A DNA stretch of 64,000 nucleotides. Source: Cucumis sativus. Lineage: Eukaryota > Streptophyta > Magnoliopsida > Cucurbitales > Cucurbitaceae. Positions within the stretch are counted from its first letter, which is position 1. Each line of letters begins with the position of its first letter. Position numbers and translations under genes: made by a program. Below are positions 25,162-36,358 of this stretch, one piece after another. The DNA is taken from the NCBI RefSeq assembly GCF_000004075.3, contig NC_026661.2:22348307-22412306 (forward strand), read 5' to 3'. The notes under the pieces were generated by a model. It worked only from the letters and a program-made list of their open reading frames with translations, made no database searches and was not told the DNA's origin.

Positions 25162-28100
25162 AGTGGTTTCAGAAATAGGGCTTTAATCGATTTTAAAGAT
25201 ATTACAAATACCTTTAAATTTGGCTTATCTGTCAAATTTTATTCTTCCTTGAAAACCAAATCTTTTGGTTCCAAATTATTAAATTTAGTCTCTTCTCTTC
25301 TGGTATCATTTTTCATTTACCTTTCTTAAAACTTTAACTAATTTGTATCTTATCTTTTAATTGTTATAATTAATACTAGCTACCATGATCATAAATTAAA
25401 CACAAACCTTAACACTAACCTTTACTCTTATATATTTTTTACTATAATATGAGAATCAAATCATAAATTTTTTAATCACTAATATATTCATGTACGTACA
25501 CCTCTATTTACTTTATAGTCGTTTTTTATGGATTACATATTTTGATAGATGACATATATTTAAAACTACTATTTAGCCAGAGTTTTAGTCAAACTTATCT
25601 TAACTTTGATCATAAATTTATCTCTTCATATATTGTGAGATTGTTATAGATTATATAAAACCCTATATTCAATTCAAATTTGGAGGGACATATATAGTTG
25701 AAAGCGTATAAAATTCTAGGACTAAATAAATCTATTAGTTACAAAAATTAATCAAGCGTATTATTCAACTTGGGTCGAAACTTTTTGAAGAGAGGTATGT
25801 GCCATTTCTTAAAGTAGTTTTTAAAAATATAAAATTTAATGTGAAAATGTTGGGCAAAGTACTAACCACAAGGGGATAAGGTATATTGAGGTCAAAATAG
25901 CTACAAAACAACTTAGTGCATCTTTGGTGTATATACAGTGATCTAGATTATAAATATAAAACATTACGATTATAAAACATAGAAGATATGTTTGAATAAC
26001 GGGGGCTAAGTTAAAGCATACGAGATGAGACTAAATTCTATCTCCTCAGATAAGGGTTTCACCTTGAAAAGAAAACAAGAAAGAAATAAAAATAATTGAG
26101 AAAAGAAAGGAAGCTAAGGGAAACACAAGGGGGGTGGTACAAAAACAACTTTGAGGTTTAAGCCAAACGAAATGGGCCATGAAAAGAAACAAAAACCAGG
26201 GTTTGCAGCTGTGATAGGCTTTCTTTTGGTTTTGGAGTAGATATATGGCCAAATTGCACATGAAGAACTCATTAAGCTTTCACTAAAATTCACGACTTCT
26301 TTCTTTCCCTTTATTTATTAATTATTAACAATTTTCGTTTTGTTGGGTTAGGCATTCAAAAAAGATATATGCAATATTGTTTTATTTTTATGATTAGATA
26401 AAATATAAAATAATTAATTTGGTGGCATTTCATTTCAAAATTCTTTTCATTCTTTATAGTCACATGCACATGGGGGTTTAAAAGGACAAATACCAAGGCA
26501 GCCACTAGAGAGAGCATTGTTTTCAGAGTCCCCATATCCCATTCCATTTCGTACCACTTTTTATTACCATCGTATCCTCTACGTACCATCCACATGGACC
26601 GCAACTGTGTCTCCAAAGTTTACACAATTCAATGAACCATATACTATATATAATATAAATTTAATTTAAAGTTTTACTTATCTTCAACCCTATTATTCCT
26701 ACCACATTACACTTTACTTTACGTATATTTGATGTGGTCGATTCTTTCTCCAAATTTCTTTTATTTTTAACTTTAATGGTGTACCAGTGATTAATAAGGT
26801 TTTATGAAATTATTGTTCCTCTATTCATCTCATTTTAGTTTATGATTTGTTTTGCAACTCTTGTGTCTTTCAACATGTTTTTGTCATCTTTTTATATATA
26901 TAGCAGGAGAATTCCTGACATACAAAAATTTAATTAAGCATGCTTAAGTTTGATATGACTTAACTAGTAAATTTCAACTCTCTTAAGTCTTTTTTAATCA
27001 TGCTTTTATGTTCCTTCAAATGTGATATATTTTCATGCATGTTTCCAACCTAGAACTCAAGTAGTATGACACAAATGATCTTGAGAATTTCACATGACTC
27101 AAGTAACTATCATATATGTTGATTCTATTACCTCTTTTGAAATACCAACATTTTCAATATAATATATTATGGAAATTACCTTTAACAATCCTAAAATATT
27201 TGCATGGGTGTGGGTAGAGAGATTTATAAACGGTAGATTTCGATAGTTAGTACACTCAAATGCTAAACTCTTGATGAACAGATTTATAGAATAATAACAT
27301 TTATCTAACCTGTAAAATGATATTAAAAATAGATTATGTGTCTATAGATATCAAGATTGATCATATTTTATTATATTGAAATGAAACACTATTTTAATTC
27401 ATCAATTGAATGAATAGATAGACAAACCAACAAATTTTAAGATGGATAATTCATATTTCATGAATGATTAACGTTTCATTTAACTTCATATAAATTGCAG
27501 TAAACCAGTTGGAGAAACACTTGTGAGTTGAGGATATTATAAAGTTAATTAAGCTGTTGGCCTTCAAATTTAAACTCGGTGCTTATTTCCCATCCATTTT
27601 TGCATCTTATTAATTTTTTTATAGCATATAATTAGTATGAAATGATAGTTTTAGAAATAATAATTAAGTATATAGCAATATATTTTTTTAAAAAAATTAA
27701 ATATAACAAAGTCTATCAATAATAGTTTTATATCTTTGATAGACTCTGGTAGTTTTTTAGTGATAGAGAGACTTTGATGATTTTGCTATATTTGATTTTT
27801 TTAAAAAATATTGTTATATATTTAATTATTTTGAATATAATTGTTATATTTGTAACTGTCCCTATTTTACTTGAAGGAAACTTAGGTTTATTTGTTTTCA
27901 TTGTCACGTCTCTCTCGTACTTACATCACAAAAACTCTATCTCCTGAAAGGGTACGTTATATTGAAATTAAAGGATAACTTTGTCATTTCACTCCACGTT
28001 ATTCAAATGGAAGTACAAAATAGTTGAAGTGTGATGTTTGAGTGGCTAACATTTATCATATGAACTTTCACAGTTTGATCAGTGGATTAATTATATTAAA

Positions 28101-29470
28101 TAAAACCATTTTTAATATATCCTTATTGTATTAAAAATTAAAAAGACAACATATCTAATATGGTGGAAGTAAAAGTAATTTATTTGTCATTTTGTGGGAG
28201 TAATTTAGGATCATTTCTACAATTTATAAGTTACAAATTAAATTATGTGATATTCCTCTCTTGTTTTCATCCCCTTTTCACATGTGATTATACACCTACC
28301 CGGCCTCTCCTTTTATTATTGTTGTTTTCTTCATCTCCATCGCTCTCTTATCTTTTTTTGTTTTATTTTATATATTATTCAAATTAATTCTCATTTACAA
28401 ATTAAAATTCTTAGTTTATAAATTTAAATCAATAGTGAAACTAGAAAGAAAGAAAGAAAGTAGTTTTTTTTTATAAATAAAACTTGCTAACGATTCATGT
28501 GTTTTTAATTAGAAGTATAAAAAGCAGGTCTAGGGTACATTTTATTTGCCATATAGTTTGAAAATTTCTTTGATAGTCTTTTAAATATTCAAAGCTATGG
28601 CACTTGTAGTCTTTTAAGAACTTGAAATTAGTTCGTTGGTAGTAAAGATGGACATATTTAATTGACTAATTTAAATTAATTTTTTACTAATTGGTCCGAT
28701 AGATAAATAGAATATTAACATCTCATCTAAAAAATTACTTTATGAGAAAAATCAAATTCAAACCTAGAAAAGCTTAGATGTGTGACTCTTAAGATTTTTA
28801 ACCATAAAATAAAAATTAAATTCAAATACAAAAAAAGATAAAAGTGTTGGTATTAAAAGTCTATTATTTAAGTAAACGATTAAAGGACTTGGATGGAGGC
28901 TATACGTTCGAAGGTTAAATCTGCAAAACAAAAACTCATTAGTAGTATGGTTGAGTTGTAGATCTCGTTTTCTTTAAAACATTTTGCAACTCTGCTCGAT
29001 ATGCAAATAGTTTTAAAATCGCCTCATCATCTCCGGTATTAAACAATCTTAACTTTGTTCATCGATCGAAGTTGCACCAGAATCGAACGGAAAACTAACA
29101 CTCCAATAGATACTTGCTCCAAATTATTCACGAGTTAAAAAACATAACAAAATAGAATACGAGAGAATAATAGTTTTTTTCTTCTAATGATCTGAAATGA
29201 GAATTGAAGTGGATATGTATATATATAATGAAGGGAATGTAAAGTTGGTATATATTAACATGTCAAGTGAAACGTTTCAACAATCCAAAATTAATTATGA
29301 GAAACAGTTCAACAGTCCAAAATTGTTTGTAAAAAATGGCAACAGTCAAGATTTATTTTAGCAAAATGATAAGTGTATCATTATTTTATTCTACCACATG
29401 ACCACACGTTACCTCGGCGCGCATGTGTGAAGATATTGACAAGAGCACATTTATGTATCTCCCTATCTTC
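25162..29470. other. Intergenic AT-rich DNA
   Basis: No gene is supported. Minus-strand frames at about 26046-26616 are short and unlike any family I know. One MITE-like inverted repeat lies at about 27661-27825. The DNA near 29735-29917 is less AT-rich than its surroundings and may be an old retroelement fragment, but this cannot be shown from sequence alone. Confidence 0.45.
27661..27825. mobile_element. MITE-like imperfect inverted repeat
   Basis: The left arm begins AATTAAGTATATAGCAATAT and the right arm, read as reverse complement, begins AATTAAATATATAACAATAT. The arms match imperfectly over about 50 bases and enclose a GTCTATCAA/GATAGACT core. A related motif (AAAATAGCAAAAT and TTTGCTATAT) recurs near 31268-31330. 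This suggests a non-autonomous DNA transposon or hairpin family. Terminal bases and a target duplication are not certain. Confidence 0.4.
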
Positions 29471-29477
29471 TCACCCT

Positions 29478-29486
29478 CTATAAACT
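29478..29486 (+). promoter_or_regulatory. Possible TATA box for the small gene at 30043
   Basis: TCTATAAAC sits in CT-rich sequence about 560 bases before the ATG at 30043. If it is used, the leader is long or spliced. This is weakly supported. Confidence 0.3.
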
Positions 29487-29978
29487 TGGGTACCCCGGGT
29501 TCGTTCTAAACCAACAACTTAAGTATGAGTATATTTTGGGGGAGCTTTCACTTAACTTTCTAAGCAAGGTACGAATCTATTTTTGAATAGAATAATAATA
29601 TTTAAACAATTTTTTGATGAAGAGTAACATTTACCCTACTTTTCAGTTGTGGAGTAAATTTATGTAACTAAACTTGAGCCTGAAGAGAGATCAATAGTTG
29701 AGGAAATGTGTGACCAATATAATGATTCAAAGCATTATATTGGTTGAAAATTTGTGCATCTCCCACGAGAAAGGACTGAAAGAGGACAATAATAACATAT
29801 CGAGGTTACTTTTGTTAAGAGCCTCAAAGTTTTGAAGGTGAGTTTAATTAAGTCAAAAGAGCCCGTGAACTTTGCCAAAAAGGATTGAAAGTGTTGGGTA
29901 TAAATTTGGTTAGCCACTGAATCAAAATATTATATTGCTGTAAAGCAAAGCCTTAGGTTTGTGCAGTAGCAAATATTA

Positions 29979-30050
29979 ATGGGCTGCTGCTGTTGCTGCT
30001 GCTGCTGCAAAGTTTCTAGCTTTTCATCTTTGGCTTATAATTATGGCTAA
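29979..30050 (+). CDS. Overlapping uORF encoding a poly-cysteine peptide
   Basis: An ATG at 29979 opens a 23-codon frame, MGCCCCCCCC followed by KVSSFSSLAYNYG, which stops at 30048-30050. The cysteines come from a TGC/TGT repeat at 29985-30008. The frame runs across the main ATG at 30043 in another frame, so ribosomes that start here could not reinitiate normally at the main ATG. It matters only if the transcript starts upstream of 29979, which is not proven. Confidence 0.4.
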   Translation: MGCCCCCCCCKVSSFSSLAYNYG

Positions 30051-30743
30051 GCCTAATGTCTGTTGCTCCATTGAATTGGAGCCCAAAACCTTGAACCAAG
30101 GCCAACTCCACAAGGCTAGGGTCAGTCATCAACCCATTACAATAACAAAACGAACCCAAACCCTTATTTGTCCTAGCTTATTTTAATATTTTTTTTCTTT
30201 TTTCTTTTTTGGGTTTTGGTTTTTTCAGGAAGTGGCTGCTGATGTTGTTCAGAAACTGGAGCACAGTGAAGCTACTCTTGTATTGATTGATGTATGTGTT
30301 TCTCTTACCAACGATATATCTAATCTAATTGAAATATTATTGTTTTCTTATTTATGGTACGTAGGGTTTGGAAATGTTGAAATTATTTTTGTAATGTTGG
30401 AGAGCATTAGTCATATATATGTGGTTTTACGTTTTTAGATATGATTTTCTTAGAAGATAAAGATATATGGATACATACAATGTTAATAGAAATATAGTAA
30501 TCGTTTAATTTGAATGTGTATAATTAATTTTGTGTGTTATTGAGAGGTTAGATGGTAGAAAGGTTGAGACCGATGAAGTGTATGTTTGAAAGAAGAGGAG
30601 GAGGAGGAGGAGGAGGAGGAGGAGGATCATTGAGAGAATTTGAGGAAGAAAGAAAAAGATGTCAGTGCTCTTACGTTTCTACTGATCAATCCCCAAATAA
30701 AGTGCTGGAGTTGCTCAAGGAACCCCTTTCAGCTCCATTTTGA
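30043..30743 (+). CDS. Small plant protein of unknown function, three exons
   Basis: Three phase-0 exons (30043-30120, 30229-30291, 30552-30743) have GT-AG borders and join into 110 aa. Exon 1 gives MAKPNVCCSIELEPKTLNQG and QLHKAR; exon 2 gives EVAADVVQKLEHSEATLVLI. Exon 3 has a run of ten glycines from a GGA repeat, then FEEERKRCQC and the end LKEPLSAPF. The pieces read like a small conserved cytosolic or nuclear plant protein, with a basic N-terminal helix and a Cys-X-Cys motif, but I do not recognise a named family. No signal peptide or membrane segment is visible. The glycine run is a likely length polymorphism. Exon joins are inferred from splice consensus and phase. Confidence 0.6.
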
Positions 30744-32340
30744 AGCTTTTTAACTTCTAATTTAATTACATCTCAAGTGGTATGTAAATGTAACGAATGT
30801 TTTTGATTTTTTTAATTGCATTTGGTATATCATCACTACTTTATGTAAGTTGTAATGAATAATTCTCAGTTGATTAATTAATTTAATTGTCTCGTTGGGT
30901 AACATATATATGTAGACTACATGCACCAATATGTTTTCAAAATTTGTAGTGAGAACACTACAAAATATGTAAATGAAGAAACAACCATAAAGTAGCATTA
31001 GACACTAAATTTCAATTTTTTTTAATTAATTAATTTTATTTTTAGTTGTTCTGTTCTATAGAGTTTAAATAGTTGGTTAATTTTTATTTTTAAAAAACTT
31101 ATTTCGATACCATGTAATTTTGATAAAATCGAATTAACTGTGAAAGACTATAGTTAATATATATTCAAGTTATTGAATATTTGAAAATATAGGAATTAAA
31201 GATACAAAATTCATTCGAATGAAATAGATTTTAAGTTGGGATTAAATTTTGGGACAATTTTAAAAATAGCAAAATAAATTAAAATTTTGTATTCTATCAC
31301 TATAACATCGATATGATTTGCTATATGTTGTAAATATTTTATAAAATCTACTGTTTTTAAAATTTTAATTTGGATCTAATTGCACAAAAGATTTTTTATG
31401 CTTTCAGTTTTTTCCACGATTTTAAACTAATATAAGAATTAGAAACATGATTTTTCAAATTTTAGAATGAAAATAACGGTGTACGTGTCGAAGGGCCGGG
31501 TGTCGTATTCGTCTCCCTATGTCGTTTGAGTATATGAGTGTCATTCGAGTTCCACTTCCAATACCATCTACCCTAAGTAAGTTATACTTGTATATTTAAT
31601 TAATTAATTATATATGTATATATATATATTAAAAAAAAGTGGTTTAGTTCGGTTTTAGAACCAGTTTATATTTACACACAAATTGAATTGAACCACATGC
31701 ATTCAATTTTTGGTTCGATTTTGATTTGGTTGCGGTTCAGTTTATCTATATGTTTGATTTTGAACTATTTTTTAACACCCATGGTAGAAGATGACAATCA
31801 AAATGTAATCAAATGATTATCTCAAAATGTTAACTAAAATTGAAAAAAAAAAAAGGATAATCATATGACAACCGGAATATAATAATCAAATTATATGTCA
31901 GTATTTTATTTTATGGTTAAACTTTCTATGACCATTTCTAGAGTGACAATGAGATTATCAACAATGTTACATATATTACAAAAATGGTTGATAATAATTG
32001 ACAGAGAAAAAATATAAAGTCATTAGATATCGATTTTATCATTTACAATTAAATAACAATCAATTAAATTAAATATCAATAAACGATAAATATGTATCAT
32101 TAACAAAGGGATAACAAGGAAATAAGATGACAATAAGATAACAATGGTATGGTAATATTTGTTAATTAGTTATTTCTGCAAATTTTGAAACGTTAGGTTA
32201 TGAACTCAATTTCCATTTTATCAAAAATTTCGTTGTTGTCACCAAAAAAAAAAAACTTAAAATATGAATATTGAAATTAAAGCAATTTAATTTCGAGTGT
32301 GGGGTTCAAATAATATCACGAATCACGCTGTCAAACCGTA
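30744..32340. other. Intergenic AT-rich DNA
   Basis: No gene is visible. It contains a second, diverged copy of the MITE-like motif near 31260-31350 and a TA run near 31612-31630. The stretch separates the small gene from NUP35. Confidence 0.5.
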
Positions 32341-32358
32341 TTCCCCACCGGAGGGAGT

Positions 32359-32372
32359 TGGGGTTTAGGGTT
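32359..32372 (+). promoter_or_regulatory. Telo-box-like motif near the NUP35 start
   Basis: GGGTTTAGGGTTTC contains the complement of AAACCCTAA, the plant telo-box found in promoters of housekeeping genes. It lies about 190 bases before the inferred leader intron. Confidence 0.4.
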
Positions 32373-32547
32373 TCAAACTTTCAATTTTCAACCTTCTAAA
32401 CCTTTTTAGGTCTTTTGTCGTCCACTTTGGGCGTCTCTGTTCCAAAATACTTTGGAGAGGGAAAAATCAAATTCCCAAGTCTCCTCGCCTCTCTAATTCT
32501 CTAATCCAATCGATCAGTTCGAAGCAGAGTTCGACCATTTTCTCAAG

Positions 32548-32931
32548 GTGATTCTCCTAATCTCTCCTCCATTTTCTCATTGCCTTTTCCAAGTTTTCTG
32601 CATTTCGTATACTTGAACTCCACTTTTGTGTTATTTGAACAATTGAATTAATATTTCCCAGCGGCTATGGACTTTTCGACCCAGTTGAACTATATAGTGT
32701 TTTAGCTGATCTATTGTTTCTTGATTTATTATAAAGTTCTAGATTGCTTCCTCAGAATTCGTATTTATTGGGTTTGTTCTGGAACCTTGATTCTCCCAAC
32801 CCCCCCTGCATCTGTTAGTTCTTTAATCGAGCTCACACAGACTGTTTGGCGGTTTAATTATTAGAACTTAAACGTTCGTTTTTTCAAATTTGTTTTGTCG
32901 AAGGGAAATTTCATTTTATGTTCCTATGCAG
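32548..32931 (+). other. Probable 5' UTR intron of NUP35
   Basis: A donor (CTCAAG then GTGATT) and an acceptor (CCTATGCAG) enclose T-rich sequence and leave a short second leader exon before ATG 32957. Inferred from consensus only. Confidence 0.5.
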
Positions 32932-32956
32932 TTGAGATATATCTTTCTTTGAAATC

Positions 32957-35182
32957 ATGAATACCACTGTGCATAGAACTCCCAATTCTGGGAGCCGGTC
33001 ATTGTTCTACCAAGATTTAGCATCTCCTGTTACGACGCGGAAAGGAAAATTTTCAACTCCAGGCCAGGCAGCTGCTGTTTCTGCTTTATGGCGGGAGAAT
33101 TTTGGAAACTCAGATCTTCCTCCTCCTCCAGTTTTCACTTTGGAAGACCGCTCGGTTTCAGATTTTTCTCCCGAGTCTGGGATTCCTGATTATCCTGTTT
33201 CCCCAGAAACTAAATCAGACCCCAGGACCCCTATCCGAAGGCATGACTTCTCTTCGCCGACAAAAAACAAGTCAAATGCCAGCACTTCTTATACACCAAT
33301 CAGTGGACAACAAAGCCGTCAGGGATCGGCTGGCTTTAGTTGGTGGTCAACATCGAAAGGTGGTGGGAGCGAGCAAGAAGATAAGGGAAAAAGTTCACCA
33401 GTCGAAGGTGTTATTCAACCTGGTGCATTAATCACACTTCCAACCCCGAGGGAAGTTGCCAGACCGGAGGTGCAAAGGAATTGCTTGCCTTTAGCAAAAC
33501 TCAATGAAGAGGAATGGGTTACTGTCTATGGGTGAGTTCTTTATTTCCTTTCTTCCTTCTCACATCATCGTTAGCTGTGGTTTTTATCTTTGAATTTGAA
33601 TGATTCATTTACCATCTTTGAGTTTTGCCTTATTGATTACATTTTTTTAATCTACATATTAAACAGCTAACCAATTTTCTTTTGAGTCATCTTAAAGTTC
33701 CCTAATCACGTTGTGGACGATCAAAGTGGTTTTCGTATGTATGATATGGTTTATGCAGCCTTGCCTTGTCATTTCTCTCAGATGAATCTTTCTCTTACAT
33801 GCACCCACATTTCATTCCTGCACGCAAAAACATGCTCGCATATTGAATGTTGCTTCAAAATCAATTTGATATTAAACATCTTCAATTTGGAAGCGTTTTA
33901 AGCCTGTTCTTATAGCTTGCTTTCCTTCTTGTCGAAATGAATGAGCATGCGTCATTTGTTTGACATGGAAGGAAGTACCCTAGCTGCTTAGGTTTACCTC
34001 AGTGGCAATGCTGTGGTAATTTATTGCAGGCTGCATTTATATTAGTTTTGATACGGGATTACTTGAACAAGATTTATTCTATAGATTAACAACGGTGCCC
34101 TTGAGTTCTAAAGTGAGGTTGGTTTTGATAGAAGCAATTTAAATTGTTAGTGTTGAGTATTTGATAAGAAGCGATTCTGTTACTGATTCCAAATGTTATT
34201 TATTAATTATATTATTTATTAATTATATTATTTGTTGTTCTCTTTCTTCAGATTTTCCCCTGCTGATACAAATCTAGTTTTGAGGGAGTTTGAAAAATGC
34301 GGTGAGATCTTAAAACACCTTCCTGGTCCAAGAGACGCTAATTGGATGCACATTCTTTATCAGGTACCAATGCATCTCTGTTTCCTAGCTTTATTTGACT
34401 GGTTTTCTTGGTTTTATGTTCTTTTTGTTTTAGATTCTTCCAGTCAATCTGTTATTGTAAATCGGAATGGCTTTGTTGCTAGTTGTTAAATTTTGAAATC
34501 TTGTTAATTATGTATCAATTATTGTGAAAATAACAGCACAACATGTATTCATGGATGCTAGGAAAGGCATTAGGTTTGAAGTTCGTCATTGTTGTTTTTA
34601 GTTCAACGATATGGGGGTGGTGATACAAACATCTACCGTTTGGTTAGGGTTTAATTGATACCTATTGCATGTTTTGTTTGAATATTAACCTCATCAATCA
34701 AATTAATGCTTCATAATCAAGTCAAGACTTGACACTTTGACCAGTCGAAAGATACATATTACGTTGGGTATATGTAACTCATATAATATTCGTTTATGAG
34801 CAGGAAGACGCTATATTTCAACCTCTTAGAAATACTATTTACGTTATGAACATGTTTAATTTTGTTTCTGGTGCAGAACCGATCTGATGCTCAAAAGGCT
34901 CTCAATAAAAATGGTATTCAAATTAATGGGGTGCTAATTGTTGGTGTGAAACCAGTGGACCCAATGCATCGGCAAGCACTAGAAGAAAGATTAAACAATC
35001 CAGGATTCATGGTTATCCCACCGGTATCATCTCGAACCTCAGAACTCCTTGCAACGAGAGGACCCATGCGTCCCTACAATCTTCAAAATGGTTACACTAG
35101 TGCACGGCACTCAGGAGGTGCCATAGCTTCACCATCGAAATCATTAGTATCTAAGGTCATGGATTTGATGTTTGGAGTCTAA
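32957..35182 (+). CDS. NUP35: Nuclear pore complex protein NUP35 (Nup53/MPPN family)
   Basis: Three exons (32957-33531, 34252-34363, 34877-35182) join in frame into 330 aa, the normal plant NUP35 length. The N-terminal half is disordered and rich in Ser and Pro (LFYQDLASPVTTRKGKFSTP, AAAVSALWRENF). An atypical RRM_Nup35 fold follows from about residue 185 (EEEWVTVYGFSPADTNLVLR, EKCGEILKHLPGPRDANW) to about residue 258 (NGVLIVGVKPVDP). The C-terminus ends in an amphipathic helix SLVSKVMDLMFGV, which in homologues contacts the nuclear envelope membrane. NUP35 links inner-ring nucleoporins (the Nup155 and Nup93 groups) to the membrane. Start choice: MNTTVHRTPNSGSRSLFYQD resembles plant homologues, and a leader intron lies just upstream. 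Confidence 0.94.
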
Positions 35183-35916
35183 GCTCCTCCTCTGTGGCAA
35201 GAAATTCCTTGAAATTTGAGAGCTTACACATTGATTTGACGTGATGTTATGGACTCCTATAACTGTGTGCAATGTTCACACTTCACCGTCCATCTTGATC
35301 TTTTGATTGTTTTTCCTGATTCTTACTCAAAATGAGACAGAAGGACATGAACATGATGCTAGAACATTTTTTGTTCCCTTGAAAACCAAACAAATATGAG
35401 AACCAGGTATATAAGTATATTTCCACTTCCCACCCTTTGAACTCTCCTCTTGCTGAACTTTTACAATAGGTTGAAATAACTCATTTCAAGCATGTGGGGT
35501 AACTTTGAGTTATTATAAATTATTAATGCATGCTACAACTCAACATTGTTACATGAGCAAATTTATTTGAGAAAATACTTATAATATTATAAAGAAAATT
35601 ACTTGGATGTATACTATTATTTATGTGTAACTCATTCAAGAATCAAATTATCAATTGTCAAGTGACAAGTTTGAGATGATAGAAATATTGGAGTATTGGA
35701 GTATTGGAGATCATAGAAATATTGGAGTATTCAAGGAAACATGATTTCTAAATATATAAAAAGGAATTGCAGAAAGAAATAGATGAAGGAGAAGAAGATC
35801 AAAAAGTGTTATAGTGAAGTAGAGAGAATCAAGTGCTCAAATAGAGAAGATAGAGGAATCGAGTAGAGAGAGTATTGAGTCGGTTGTTTATTATCATTTT
35901 AGTAAATTTACTTGAA

Positions 35917-36000
35917 AACGATGTAAGCATATTGCTAAAAGACTTGAGTTTTCTTAAGAACGATGTAAGCATATTGCTAAAAGACTTGAGTTTTCAAAAG
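35917..36000 (+). repeat. Two-copy 43-bp tandem repeat
   Basis: The segment beginning AACGATGTAAGCATATTGCT and running through AAAAGACTTGAGTTTTC occurs twice back to back with almost no change, so the duplication is recent. Nothing coding is visible. Confidence 0.8.
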
Positions 36001-36225
36001 GTAAGCTCATTTAGACTCTCAAAATTGACCATCTGTTCCAAGAAAAACCTTTTTGCAATCGGTCTTTACTCTTTTCTTGCTTCTCAGTTGAATTATTTGT
36101 TTATTTCATAATATTTCTCTGTATTCTTCTTTCTTTTTCAAACCGACCGCCTGCGCTCTACTTCACCCAAAACCGATGAGAAACGTTGGCCGACCGACTA
36201 CACTTACTTATTTATTTTTAATGCC

Positions 36226-36235
36226 TATTTATAAA
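36226..36235 (+). promoter_or_regulatory. TATA box of the CASP-like gene
   Basis: TATTTATAAA lies about 125 bases upstream of ATG 36359 and is followed by a CT-rich leader. Confidence 0.5.
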
Positions 36236-36358
36236 CTTTCTCCGCGAAAACACTCAGTCCCTCACGCTGGTCGTTAACTAAGACATAATCCTCTCTCCCT
36301 CACGCACTCAGAGACTCAGAAAGAATCTCACCGGAAAGATACGCCTGAAATTTTCTGA

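Larger units (their letters stand above)
35183..36358. other. Region between NUP35 and the CASP-like gene
   Basis: The first part is the NUP35 3' UTR. The rest includes a 43-base tandem duplication (35917-36000) and an ATTGGAGTATTGGAGATC-type repeat at about 35684-35735, in sequence resembling an old LTR. A TATTTATAAA box lies at 36226-36235, before the CASP-like gene. Confidence 0.45.

Noticed and set aside
26046-26616. Minus-strand frames with a hydrophobic stretch
   Set aside because: Short, no homologue recalled, no splice partners or plausible gene structure.
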